DNA from: Vagococcus zengguangii
Lineage (GTDB): Bacteria; Bacillota; Bacilli; Lactobacillales; Vagococcaceae
DNA length: 64,000 nt
Assembly: GCF_005145005.1 (NCBI RefSeq)
Contig: NZ_CP039712.1
Coordinates: forward strand, 1,532,501-1,596,500
Direction of reading: 5' to 3'
The notes under the pieces are model-generated. The model was given only the letters and a program-made list of their open reading frames with translations, made no database searches and had not been told where the DNA came from. Each line of letters opens with the position of its first letter. The first letter of the stretch is position 1. Both the position numbers and the translations under genes were made by a program. Shown here one piece after another: positions 52,893-61,507 of this stretch.

Positions 52893-55800
52893 TTATTTGT
52901 TTTCAAGTTTCTGACGGATTTTTTCTTCTTGACCTGCAATGCGGGCATAACGATAAAATCGTTTCTTCGCATCTTCAATTGTCTTATTGTATAATTCATC
53001 CGAAATGTCAGGGTCTACCTTATTTAAAGCAGAAAAGCGCGTTTCGCTTAATAAGAAATCCTTCATTTGACTAAAATCAGGCTTCTTAAAGTCTAACGTC
53101 ATCGGATTTTTCCCTTTCTCTTCTAATACTGGATTATAGCGATATAATGACCAGTATCCAGAATTAACGGCATCTTTCGTTTGCTGTAACGTGATACCAC
53201 CACTAATTCCGTGTGCAATACATGGAGTATAGGCAATAATCAAAGAGGGGCCTGGGAATTTTTCCGCTTCTTCAATTGCCTTAATCGTCTGCATTTGATT
53301 AGCGCCTGAAGCAATTTGTGCGACGTAGACATTACCATAACTCATGGCAATCACACCTAAATCTTTTTTAACACTCCGTTTACCATCAGCTGCAAATTTC
53401 GCAATGGCTGCACTTGGCGTCGCTTTTGATTTTTGACCGCCAGTATTGGAATAGACTTCATTATCCATCACCAGTATATTAACATCTTCACCACTTGATA
53501 AAATATGGTCAATCCCGCCAAAACCGATATCATACGCCCAACCATCGCCACCAATCATCCAGTGACTCGGTTTCACTAATAAGTCCCATTTCTCTAAAAT
53601 TTTAGCCAAAGCGGGATAACGAATTTGCTCACTTTCAACCATCGCTTTCACTTTTTGTGCACGTTGCTGTGTGCCTTCACTATCATTAAAATGCGCTAGC
53701 CAATCATTCAGCATTTCGGTAATCTCTTCTGGCAAGTCTTCTTCTTTCAAAATCGTTTTAACGATTAACGCTAATTCCTCTCGACGTGAACGATTAGCTA
53801 AATACATACCATAACCAAACTCTGCATTATCTTCAAATAATGAATTGGACCATGCTGGCCCTTGACCTAAGTGATTGGTTGTATAAGGTGTTGTTGAAGC
53901 AGAGGCTCCAAAGATAGAGGAACAACCTGTTGCATTAGCCATCATTAAACGGTCACCATACAATTGCGTTAATAATTTCAGATAAGGTGTTTCACCACAA
54001 CCGGAACAGGCACCCGAAAACTCGATTAACGGTTGTTGAAATTGAGAGCCACGAACACTTGTTGTTTTAAACGGATTGTCTTTAGTTTTTAACGTCATCG
54101 CAAAGGCCCAGTTAATCGCTTGTTCTTTCATCTCATCGTAAGGTTTCATCTCTAATGCCTTGCCTTTTGCTGGGCAAGCTTCCACACATAATCCACAACC
54201 GGTACAGTCTTCAAGGGACACTTGAATGCGATACATTAAACCATCCGCTCCTCGCATTTCACGCGTCAGGAATCCTTCAGGTGCTTCACTTTGTTCGCTT
54301 TCATCAACTAAAAACGGACGAATCGCCGCATGTGGACAAACAAAGGCACATTCGTTACACATTGTACAACGGTCGACATTCCATTCAGGTACTTCTAACG
54401 CGATGCCCCGTTTTTCATAAGCAGCCATCCCACTTGGAATACGGCCATCTGTCATGTTTTGATTTTTCAAATCAGCGACCGTTAATTTATCTCCTTCTTG
54501 ACGAGCAATCGGGTCCACTATTTTAAATACAAATTCTGGTCGCTTAACTTTAGTGTCAGTTAAACGTCCTTTAGCGTCTAACCATGACTCATCTAATTTA
54601 ATTTCGCGTAAACTATCTACCGTTAAACTCATTGCCTCGATATTTTTATCGACAATTTCTTGTGATTTCTTAGCAAAACGTCGACTAATGTCAGCAGTCA
54701 TCTGTTCTTGTGCTATGCTAGGCTCGATAATACCAGCTAACTCAAAGAAAGCACGTTGCATGATAGTGTTGATGCGACCTGGCACCCCTACTTTTAAGGC
54801 AATTTGAGCGGCGTCCACGACATAAAAACGGATATTTTTTTCAAGCATCTTCTGACGCATTTTGTAAGGTAAAATAGTTTTTAAGGTGTCATTTGACCAA
54901 CTAGCATTCAATAGGAAAATACCGTTATCTTTTAAAGAATCAATTAAATCGTATTTTTTGACATAAGAGGCATGGTGACAACCTACAAAATCAGCTTCAT
55001 CAACTAAATAAGTTGCCTCAATCGGTTCCGGACTAAAACGTAAATGTGACACGGTTAAACCGCCTGATTTTTTCGAGTCGTAATCAAAGTAACCCTGAAC
55101 AAATTGCTCGGTCTGATCCCCTACAATTTTGATTGTTGAATGATTAGCACCCACTGTGCCATCTGAACCAAAGCCCCAAAACTTCGCTTGATACGTTGTT
55201 TGAGGTATTAGGTTAAGTTCCTCTTCAACCGGCAATGATAAAAATGTCACATCGTCAGTAATACCAATTGTAAAACGACGTTTCAATTCGCTTTTTGGCT
55301 TCATTAGATGGCGATAAACAGCTAAAATATGACTCGGTGTTGTATTTTTTGAACCCAAACCATAACGTCCACCCGTAATAACCGGTGACAACTCACTATC
55401 ATAAAGGGCGCTTTGCACATCTAATAATAACGGCTCACCATTTGCCCCTGGTTCTTTTGTACGGTCTAACACCGCAATTTTTTCTACCGTTTTCGGTAAT
55501 TTATTTAAGAAAACTTCAGTTGGAAACGGACGGTATAAATGGATATTCAAATGCCCCACTTTATGCCCTTGAGCATTTAAATGATCAACGGTTTGACGAA
55601 CAGTTGACGCCACACTTCCCATTGAAACAATCACTTCCGTGGCATCTTCCGCTCCATAATACGTAACTAAATCATATTCTGTACCACGTAACGCATTAAT
55701 TTTTTGCATATAATGTTGAACAATACCCGGTACTGCTTCGTAATAGCTGTTAATTGTCTCACGCTGTTGGAAGTGAATATCCGGATTTTGATTCGTCCCA

Positions 55801-56444
55801 CTCACATGTGGCTGATTCGGATTTAAGCTACGCTTGCGAAATTCAGCTAACTTCTCTTCATTGAGTAAGGGACGTAACGCTTCATAATCTAGCACTTCAA
55901 TTTTTTGTAATTCATGACTCGTTCTGAAGCCATCAAAAAAACTTAAAAACGGCAAGCTCGCTTCTATCGTTGCCAAATGTGCAACAGCCGCTAAGTCCAT
56001 TACTTCTTGAACACTACTTTCGGCCAACATCACAAAACCTGTTTGACGAGCAGCCATCACATCTCCGTGATCTCCGAAAATACTTAAAGCATTTGTTGCA
56101 ACAGCACGTGATGCGACATGAAAGACCGTTGGCAATAACTCACCAGCAATTTTGTACATATTAGGAATCATCAATAATAAACCTTGTGAAGCTGTATAGG
56201 TGGTGGTTAACGCACCTGTTTTTAATGAGCCATGAACAACTCCTGCTGCTCCGGCTTCTGATTGCATTTCGATAACATTAACAGGACGATTAAATAAGTT
56301 CCTCTTCCCTTGAACTGACCATTCATCAGTGACTTCAGCCATCGTTGAACTAGGGGTAATCGGATAAATTGCGGCAATTTCTGTGAAAGCATACGCAATA
56401 TGCGCTGCCGCTGTGTTACCGTCCATTGTCTTAAATTTACGCAT
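52893..56444 (-). CDS. nifJ: Pyruvate:ferredoxin (flavodoxin) oxidoreductase
   Basis: 1183 residues, full length and uninterrupted. The order is pyrimidine-binding domain, domain II, the gamma domain, then the two-[4Fe-4S] ferredoxin domain with CTMCNECAFVCP (about 691-702) and CTGCGLCVEACP (about 745-756), and the thiamine-diphosphate domain with ACSGCGETPY (about 816-825, third cluster) and GGDGWAYDIGFGG (about 966-978). It oxidises pyruvate to acetyl-CoA and CO2 while reducing ferredoxin or flavodoxin, typical of anaerobic metabolism. The gene stands alone with its own terminator. Confidence 0.97.
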   Translation of the reverse strand: MRKFKTMDGNTAAAHIAYAFTEIAAIYPITPSSTMAEVTDEWSVQGKRNLFNRPVNVIEMQSEAGAAGVVHGSLKTGALTTTYTASQGLLLMIPNMYKIAGELLPTVFHVASRAVATNALSIFGDHGDVMAARQTGFVMLAESSVQEVMDLAAVAHLATIEASLPFLSFFDGFRTSHELQKIEVLDYEALRPLLNEEKLAEFRKRSLNPNQPHVSGTNQNPDIHFQQRETINSYYEAVPGIVQHYMQKINALRGTEYDLVTYYGAEDATEVIVSMGSVASTVRQTVDHLNAQGHKVGHLNIHLYRPFPTEVFLNKLPKTVEKIAVLDRTKEPGANGEPLLLDVQSALYDSELSPVITGGRYGLGSKNTTPSHILAVYRHLMKPKSELKRRFTIGITDDVTFLSLPVEEELNLIPQTTYQAKFWGFGSDGTVGANHSTIKIVGDQTEQFVQGYFDYDSKKSGGLTVSHLRFSPEPIEATYLVDEADFVGCHHASYVKKYDLIDSLKDNGIFLLNASWSNDTLKTILPYKMRQKMLEKNIRFYVVDAAQIALKVGVPGRINTIMQRAFFELAGIIEPSIAQEQMTADISRRFAKKSQEIVDKNIEAMSLTVDSLREIKLDESWLDAKGRLTDTKVKRPEFVFKIVDPIARQEGDKLTVADLKNQNMTDGRIPSGMAAYEKRGIALEVPEWNVDRCTMCNECAFVCPHAAIRPFLVDESEQSEAPEGFLTREMRGADGLMYRIQVSLEDCTGCGLCVEACPAKGKALEMKPYDEMKEQAINWAFAMTLKTKDNPFKTTSVRGSQFQQPLIEFSGACSGCGETPYLKLLTQLYGDRLMMANATGCSSIFGASASTTPYTTNHLGQGPAWSNSLFEDNAEFGYGMYLANRSRREELALIVKTILKEEDLPEEITEMLNDWLAHFNDSEGTQQRAQKVKAMVESEQIRYPALAKILEKWDLLVKPSHWMIGGDGWAYDIGFGGIDHILSSGEDVNILVMDNEVYSNTGGQKSKATPSAAIAKFAADGKRSVKKDLGVIAMSYGNVYVAQIASGANQMQTIKAIEEAEKFPGPSLIIAYTPCIAHGISGGITLQQTKDAVNSGYWSLYRYNPVLEEKGKNPMTLDFKKPDFSQMKDFLLSETRFSALNKVDPDISDELYNKTIEDAKKRFYRYARIAGQEEKIRQKLENK

Positions 56445-56490
56445 TGACTTGTTCTCCTTTTTTCATCTTTGTGAAAAAACTACCTAAGTT

Positions 56491-56549
56491 ATTATATACT
56501 CTTTCTATGTTTTTTTAAAGAGTATATTCACTTTTTAACAAAGTGTTAA
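56491..56549. promoter_or_regulatory. nifJ promoter with two palindromes
   Basis: On the minus strand TATAAT (complement at 56491-56496) is the -10, with TTTAAA 17 bases upstream as a poor -35. The perfect 11-bp inverted repeat ATATACTCTTT/AAAGAGTATAT (56494-56504 and 56517-56527) spans the -10 to -35 interval. Upstream of it is TTAACA-AAG-TGTTAA (56535-56549), a second perfect palindrome. Both look like operators. Confidence 0.55.
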
Positions 56550-56679
56550 TTAACTCTTAATCCTGAATGATAAAGAAAATTAACTTATTATCCCTAAAAT
56601 TCAAAATATCCCTGTTTTTTTAATTTTTATGTTAAAATCGTTTATAAATAACCCCTTTAAATAATAGGAGGAATACATT

Positions 56680-57309
56680 ATGAAAATTGCTGTTATTGCC
56701 GCAAATGGAAAAATTGGACAACTTATCACGAATGAAGCCGTTGATAATCACTTTGATGTAACGGCTATTGTTAGAAATGAGAACCATACCCATGCACCTA
56801 ATGTTCTTAAAAAAGACTTATTTGATTTGACCGCAGAGGATCTTCAACCGTTTGATGTTGTTATCGACGCTGCAGGTTTTTGGGCACCAGAAGATTTAAT
56901 TAAGCACGAAACATCACTGGTTCATTTAACAACGATTCTTAAAGATACAGCTGTTCGGTTAATTATTGTTGGAGGCGCGGGTAGCCTCTATCTAGATGAA
57001 ACTCGTCAACAGCGCTTAATGGATCTATCTGTTTTTCCAGAAAGTTACAAACCACTTGCACAAAGTATGGCTAACGGGTTAGACTTTTTGCGAACCGTTC
57101 ATGATGTAGAATGGCTTTACGTCAGTCCAGCAGATGATTTTCAAGCTTTTGGTGTCAAAACAGGCAACTTTGAGCTAGCTGGTGACATCTTAACGACTAA
57201 TGAAAAAGGACAAAGCTTTATTAGTTATCCTGATTATGCATTAGGAATTATCGAACTTATTAAGAGCCCCCCTAGTACTCAACAACGTGTGTCGCTTTAT
57301 ACAAAATAA
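56680..57309 (+). CDS. NAD(P)-binding SDR-like protein (NmrA/YwnB type)
   Basis: 209 residues. The nucleotide-binding motif is ANGKIGQL (about 8-15, GxxGxxG-like), followed by DVVIDAAGFWAPE and VGGAGSLY. Members of this atypical SDR group act as quinone reductase-like or redox-sensing proteins; the substrate is unknown. The ATG has GGAGGA upstream. It is convergent with sprT. Confidence 0.88.
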   Translation: MKIAVIAANGKIGQLITNEAVDNHFDVTAIVRNENHTHAPNVLKKDLFDLTAEDLQPFDVVIDAAGFWAPEDLIKHETSLVHLTTILKDTAVRLIIVGGAGSLYLDETRQQRLMDLSVFPESYKPLAQSMANGLDFLRTVHDVEWLYVSPADDFQAFGVKTGNFELAGDILTTNEKGQSFISYPDYALGIIELIKSPPSTQQRVSLYTK

Positions 57310-57346
57310 CAAAAAACCTGCGAGCTATTTTTCTCGCAGGTTTTCT
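57309..57346. terminator. Bidirectional terminator, within the sprT-like coding end
   Basis: AAAACCTGCGAG pairs with CTCGCAGGTTTT, with T's on both strands. The right arm encodes the last residues (ENLREK) of the sprT-like protein. Confidence 0.85.
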
Positions 57347-57843
57347 TTATTTTGCTCAATTAAATGCAACTGACCACGACAATGACAACGATATCGGTTG
57401 GTGTCGAGTCTTTTTTGACGTTGATAAATTTGATGACAGGTTTGACACTGATATTGATAACGATAGTTATGTTCAGCTAAAGGTTTAACATAACGACTCC
57501 CTCCAACCGCTTGTAAAAGTTGTTTAAAATCAGCATCACGGTGTTGATAACCACATCCTGTTAAATGTAAATGATAATGACACAATTCATGTAAGATCAC
57601 ATCCACTAGTTCCGACCAACCATATTTTTCATATACTAACGGATTAATATCGATATGGTGATTCGTTAAATGATAACGCCCACCTGTCGTTTTTAGCCTT
57701 CGATTGACCTTAGCTTGATGTGTAAACGGACGCTTAAAACATCGAGATGAAATCACTTCAATCCAACTTTGTAAATTAGCATCTGTTAACGGTGGCTTCC
57801 CTTCAAACAGTGCCGTAAAAAACTCTCGATCTTTTGCCAACAT
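57325..57843 (-). CDS. SprT-like zinc metalloprotease family protein
   Basis: 172 residues from ATG 57843; a TTG at 57861 would overlap tex by 14 bases and lacks a good ribosome site. The zinc motif is ILHELCHYHLH (HExxH plus His), and a C-terminal zinc ribbon has two CxxC-like pairs (CQTCHQIY, YRCHCRG). Bacterial SprT-like proteins (YdcK) are of uncertain role; eukaryotic relatives cleave DNA-protein crosslinks. It follows tex within 5 bases. Confidence 0.9.
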   Translation of the reverse strand: MLAKDREFFTALFEGKPPLTDANLQSWIEVISSRCFKRPFTHQAKVNRRLKTTGGRYHLTNHHIDINPLVYEKYGWSELVDVILHELCHYHLHLTGCGYQHRDADFKQLLQAVGGSRYVKPLAEHNYRYQYQCQTCHQIYQRQKRLDTNRYRCHCRGQLHLIEQNKENLREK

Positions 57844-57847
57844 CTTT

Positions 57848-60022
57848 TTATTTAGGTCCAATCATACTTAAAGCAACACGATGTTTCGTTAAATCTACCT
57901 CTTCAATCCAAACGGTAACGATATCACCTACTGCTACCACATCGGTTGGATGCTTCACAAACTTATTACTTAATTTAGAAATATGAACTAAACCATCTTG
58001 CTTCACTCCGATATCAACGAACGCACCAAAATCTACCACATTACGAACGGTTCCTTCTAACTCCATTCCAACTTTTAAATCTTCCATAGTTAAGACATCT
58101 TTGCGTAGTAATGGCGCTGGCATTGCGTCACGCATATCTCGGCCAGGTTGTTTTAACGCTTCAATGATATCTTTAAGTGTTTCTTCCCCAACGGCTAATT
58201 TCGTCGCCATGTCAGATAAAACGATGTTGTCTAGTTTTTGCTTACTTTCATCTGTGCCCAAATCAGCTAAATTAATTGCTAACTCTTTTAATAACGTTTC
58301 TGTAGCTTGATAACTTTCTGGGTGAATACCGGTATTATCTAGGACGTTTTTACCACCAACAATACGTAAGAAGCCAACCGCTTGTTCAAAGGCTTTTGGC
58401 CCTAAACGTGGCACTTTTTTAAATTGCTTACGATCAGTAAAGACGCCTTGTTCGTCACGATATTTCACAAAGTTTTGCGCAGTTGTTTTATTTAAACCGG
58501 CTACGTGTTGTAACAACTCAGAACTAGCCGTATTCGCATTCACTCCGACTTGGTTCACTGCTGTTTCAACGACAAAGTCTAATTGTTCGGCTAAACGTTT
58601 TTGAGAGACATCATGTTGATATTGACCAACCCCAACGGCTTTTGGATCAATTTTTACAAGTTCTGCTAATGGATCTTGCAAACGACGCGCAATGCTAACC
58701 GCGCTACGTTCTTCAACTTGTAAGTCAGGGAATTCTTCACGGGCAACGCTACTAGCTGAGTAAACAGATGCCCCAGCTTCGTTAACAATCACGTAATAAA
58801 CATTACGTTTGATGTCACGTAATTGCTCGGCAACAAATAGCTCAGACTCACGACTTGCTGTTCCGTTACCAATCGCCACCATTTCAACTTGATATTTTTC
58901 AATTAATTCTTTAAATTGTGTACCGGCTTGCGCTTGCTTGGCGGCAGGTGCTGGTTTATGAGGATAGATTACGCTGATAGCTAACACTTTACCTGTCGCA
59001 TCAACAACGGCTAGTTTACAACCTGTACGATAGGCAGGGTCAAAGCCCATCACCACTTTACCTTTTAAAGGTGACTGTAATAATAAATTACGCAAATTTT
59101 CCCCAAAAATATTAATCGCTTGCTCGTCGGCTTTTTCAGTTAAGTCCCCGCGAATTTCGCGCTCAATTGCTGGCTTGATAAAACGTTTGTAGCTATCTTG
59201 ATAAGCAGTACGAATCAAGTCAGTAGCTGTACTTTGCGTATGTTTACCAATTAATTGACGTTCAAAATACTGCATCACTTCGTCTTCTGGTAAGACTAAC
59301 TCAACTTTTAAAATACCTTCTTTTTCTCCACGGTTCATTGCTAAAATACGATGAGATACTAGCGTTTTAACTGCTTCTTGATAGTCGTAGTACATCTCAA
59401 AAATGCCTTTTTCATCTTTTGAGGCATCTTTTTCAGTGCTGACCATTACACCTTTTTTCACCGCAAATTCACGCAACCATTCACGGAATTTTGCTTCGTC
59501 ACTAAACGTTTCAGCCAAAATTTCATGAGCGCCACTATAAACGTCTTCAACAGTAATCAGTTCATATTCGTCGCTTAAATATTTTTGCGCTTCCACTTCA
59601 ACTGAACCAGTTGGAAATGTTAATAACCAGTTAGCAAATGGTTCTAAACCTTTTTCTTTTGCAATCGTAGCTTTTGTACGACGTTTTTGTTTATATGGTC
59701 GGTAAATATCTTCTAACTTTTGCATAGTTGTGGCCGCCTTTATTGCTTTAGACAATTCTGGCGTTAATTTATCTTGTTCAGCAATTAGACGCTCCACTTC
59801 TTCGCGGCGTTTTTCTAAGTTAGTAATATATTGATGACGTTCTTCAATTTCACGAATCATCACTTCATCTAGACTGCCGGTTACTTCTTTACGATAACGT
59901 GCAATAAACGGTACCGTGTTACCTTCTGCTAGTAATTCCAATACTTTTTTTATTTGATTAGGTCGATATTGCGTTAATTCTTTCGTTACAATCGAAAGCA
60001 CGCGTTGTTCTTTTTCATCCAA
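57848..60022 (-). CDS. tex: Tex family RNA-binding transcription accessory protein
   Basis: 724 residues from TTG 60022 with AAGGA at a spacing of 10; the in-frame GTG 60031 sits directly against that site. The N-terminal helical domain, a YqgF-like domain (about 325-450; VMGFDPAYRTGCKLAVVDATG), helix-hairpin-helix (about 495-560) and a C-terminal S1 domain (about 645-720; GMELEGTVRNVVDFGAFVDI) are in the usual order. Tex binds RNA polymerase-associated RNA and affects toxin expression in some species. It is in one unit with the sprT-like gene. Confidence 0.95.
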   Translation of the reverse strand: MDEKEQRVLSIVTKELTQYRPNQIKKVLELLAEGNTVPFIARYRKEVTGSLDEVMIREIEERHQYITNLEKRREEVERLIAEQDKLTPELSKAIKAATTMQKLEDIYRPYKQKRRTKATIAKEKGLEPFANWLLTFPTGSVEVEAQKYLSDEYELITVEDVYSGAHEILAETFSDEAKFREWLREFAVKKGVMVSTEKDASKDEKGIFEMYYDYQEAVKTLVSHRILAMNRGEKEGILKVELVLPEDEVMQYFERQLIGKHTQSTATDLIRTAYQDSYKRFIKPAIEREIRGDLTEKADEQAINIFGENLRNLLLQSPLKGKVVMGFDPAYRTGCKLAVVDATGKVLAISVIYPHKPAPAAKQAQAGTQFKELIEKYQVEMVAIGNGTASRESELFVAEQLRDIKRNVYYVIVNEAGASVYSASSVAREEFPDLQVEERSAVSIARRLQDPLAELVKIDPKAVGVGQYQHDVSQKRLAEQLDFVVETAVNQVGVNANTASSELLQHVAGLNKTTAQNFVKYRDEQGVFTDRKQFKKVPRLGPKAFEQAVGFLRIVGGKNVLDNTGIHPESYQATETLLKELAINLADLGTDESKQKLDNIVLSDMATKLAVGEETLKDIIEALKQPGRDMRDAMPAPLLRKDVLTMEDLKVGMELEGTVRNVVDFGAFVDIGVKQDGLVHISKLSNKFVKHPTDVVAVGDIVTVWIEEVDLTKHRVALSMIGPK

Positions 60023-60071
60023 ATTTGTCACGTCCTTTACTTCATTTGTTTCCTATTTATCATATCACAAG

Positions 60072-60800
60072 TTAGCCTTCAGGTTGCCAAACTTCCCCTT
60101 GAAAAAATTCCTGGTCTTGGACAATTCCCCGCTCATCAAAAATAACTGCATGTACGCTACCGCCGTAGATGCCCCCACCATCCATTCCGATTTTATGGTC
60201 AACTTGCCATAACTTAGTTGTTTGATTATCACCATATAAATTAGGAGTCGGGGTATGGCCAAACACAATTGTTTTACCCGTCTGGTTAGGTAGCTGATGG
60301 AATGGTTCACGTATCCAAACGAAATCACGGGCACTAGTCTGTTGCAAATTTTCTTTCGTTAAATCAACCCCTGCATGCACAAAAACATACGGCCCCCATT
60401 CATAATAAAGTGGTAATTCCCCTAAAAAAGCTAACAATTCTTTATAATGATGACGAATCATACTAGCAATTTCAACTGCTGAATACTCTTCACAGGCGCC
60501 TGGATGAAGTAAACTTTCAATCGTTGCTTTCCCACCATTTAATAAATAATTAGGATAACGCTCAATCGGATCTTCAATAAATCGCAACAATAAATCTTCA
60601 TGATTTCCTTTTAAATATATAGCTTGTTGCTTCTTAACTAACTGTTGCCCCAACAACAAACACTCCTTGCTGTAACTACCACGATCTAACAAATCTCCTA
60701 ATAATACGAGTTGATGACTTGAAAAATCATAATCCGCTAACGCACGGTGAAACATAGTGATATCTCCATGAATATCTCCAATAGCATAAATCGACTTCAT
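60072..60800 (-). CDS. Metallophosphoesterase (PrpE/ApaH-like serine-threonine phosphatase)
   Basis: 242 residues. Signature motifs are GDIHGD (8-13), GDLLDRG (about 35-41), GNHE (about 65-68) and FGHTP (about 178-182) with the late GGIYGG loop. It resembles bacterial protein phosphatases and diadenosine tetraphosphatases; which substrate is not decided. The ATG has AGGTGA upstream. Confidence 0.92.
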   Translation of the reverse strand: MKSIYAIGDIHGDITMFHRALADYDFSSHQLVLLGDLLDRGSYSKECLLLGQQLVKKQQAIYLKGNHEDLLLRFIEDPIERYPNYLLNGGKATIESLLHPGACEEYSAVEIASMIRHHYKELLAFLGELPLYYEWGPYVFVHAGVDLTKENLQQTSARDFVWIREPFHQLPNQTGKTIVFGHTPTPNLYGDNQTTKLWQVDHKIGMDGGGIYGGSVHAVIFDERGIVQDQEFFQGEVWQPEG

Positions 60801-60838
60801 TATCTCACCTACTTATTATTTTTATACAAAAGTTATAC

Positions 60839-60866
60839 AAAAAGAGGCAGACCTAATCGCCTCCCC
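60839..60866 (-). terminator. Terminator of the DUF1149 gene
   Basis: On the minus strand GAGGC pairs with GCCTC around GATTAGGTCT and is followed by five T. The stem is short. Confidence 0.6.
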
Positions 60867-60883
60867 CTCATTTACTCACTCTA

Positions 60884-61267
60884 TTAGTCTTCTCTTTGGA
60901 AGTTTAATTTTACACCTGGAATATCTAATGCAATTTCAGTTACTTCTTCCGTTAATCGCTCAATCATGCGGAACAATGGTTTAATTAATTCGTTTACTTC
61001 TTCCTTAGTTAATTCTTCAGATTTTGTTATTTTACGACCGTGAACTTCTACTAATTGACGGACAGCACCTGTTAAAGCAAAATCTGGGAAAAGAATTTTA
61101 TAGATAACACGTACCCCTAGAACACTGTTATTATCTGAATCAAAATCTGCTTCTTCATTGACTTCTAGTGGTGTAACATCAACTTTAATTTCATTTTCAC
61201 CAGTTTCTTCTTTGATTGCATCGTAATGAAAAGCTTCTACAAATGCTTTATGTCTTACTAATTCCAT
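60884..61267 (-). CDS. DUF1149 family protein
   Basis: 127 residues, mostly charged; segments EVNEEADFDSDNNSVLGVRVIY and VEVHGRKITKSEELTKEEVN match the DUF1149 family common in Lactobacillales. A SecB-like fold was proposed for the family; I cannot verify this. AGGAGG precedes the ATG. No membrane segment. Confidence 0.85.
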   Translation of the reverse strand: MELVRHKAFVEAFHYDAIKEETGENEIKVDVTPLEVNEEADFDSDNNSVLGVRVIYKILFPDFALTGAVRQLVEVHGRKITKSEELTKEEVNELIKPLFRMIERLTEEVTEIALDIPGVKLNFQRED

Positions 61268-61459
61268 TGTCTTCCTCCTACTTATTCACCGATAATGTAT
61301 CGATCAATCACTTTTTGTTTTATTATAACATATTGTTTCTAAATAATATCATCCGTGTCTTATATTCTCAGATTTATCCCAAAAAATACATGGTACAATC
61401 AAAAATACGTTAACAATTCTATTTAGATGAAATTTTTCAAAGAATTATATTTATTCATG

Positions 61460-61468
61460 TGCTATAAT
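61460..61468 (+). promoter_or_regulatory. Extended -10 promoter of the YfcC-type carrier gene
   Basis: TGCTATAAT forms an extended -10 element 40 bases before the ATG. The 240 bases upstream of it hold no gene that I can see. Confidence 0.55.
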
Positions 61469-61507
61469 ATTCATTGAATTTATATCATATTATAAAGGAG
61501 AAATTAT

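Noticed and set aside
60065-60334. 89-codon frame overlapping the phosphoesterase gene
   Set aside because: Shadow frame on the same strand inside a clearly coding gene.
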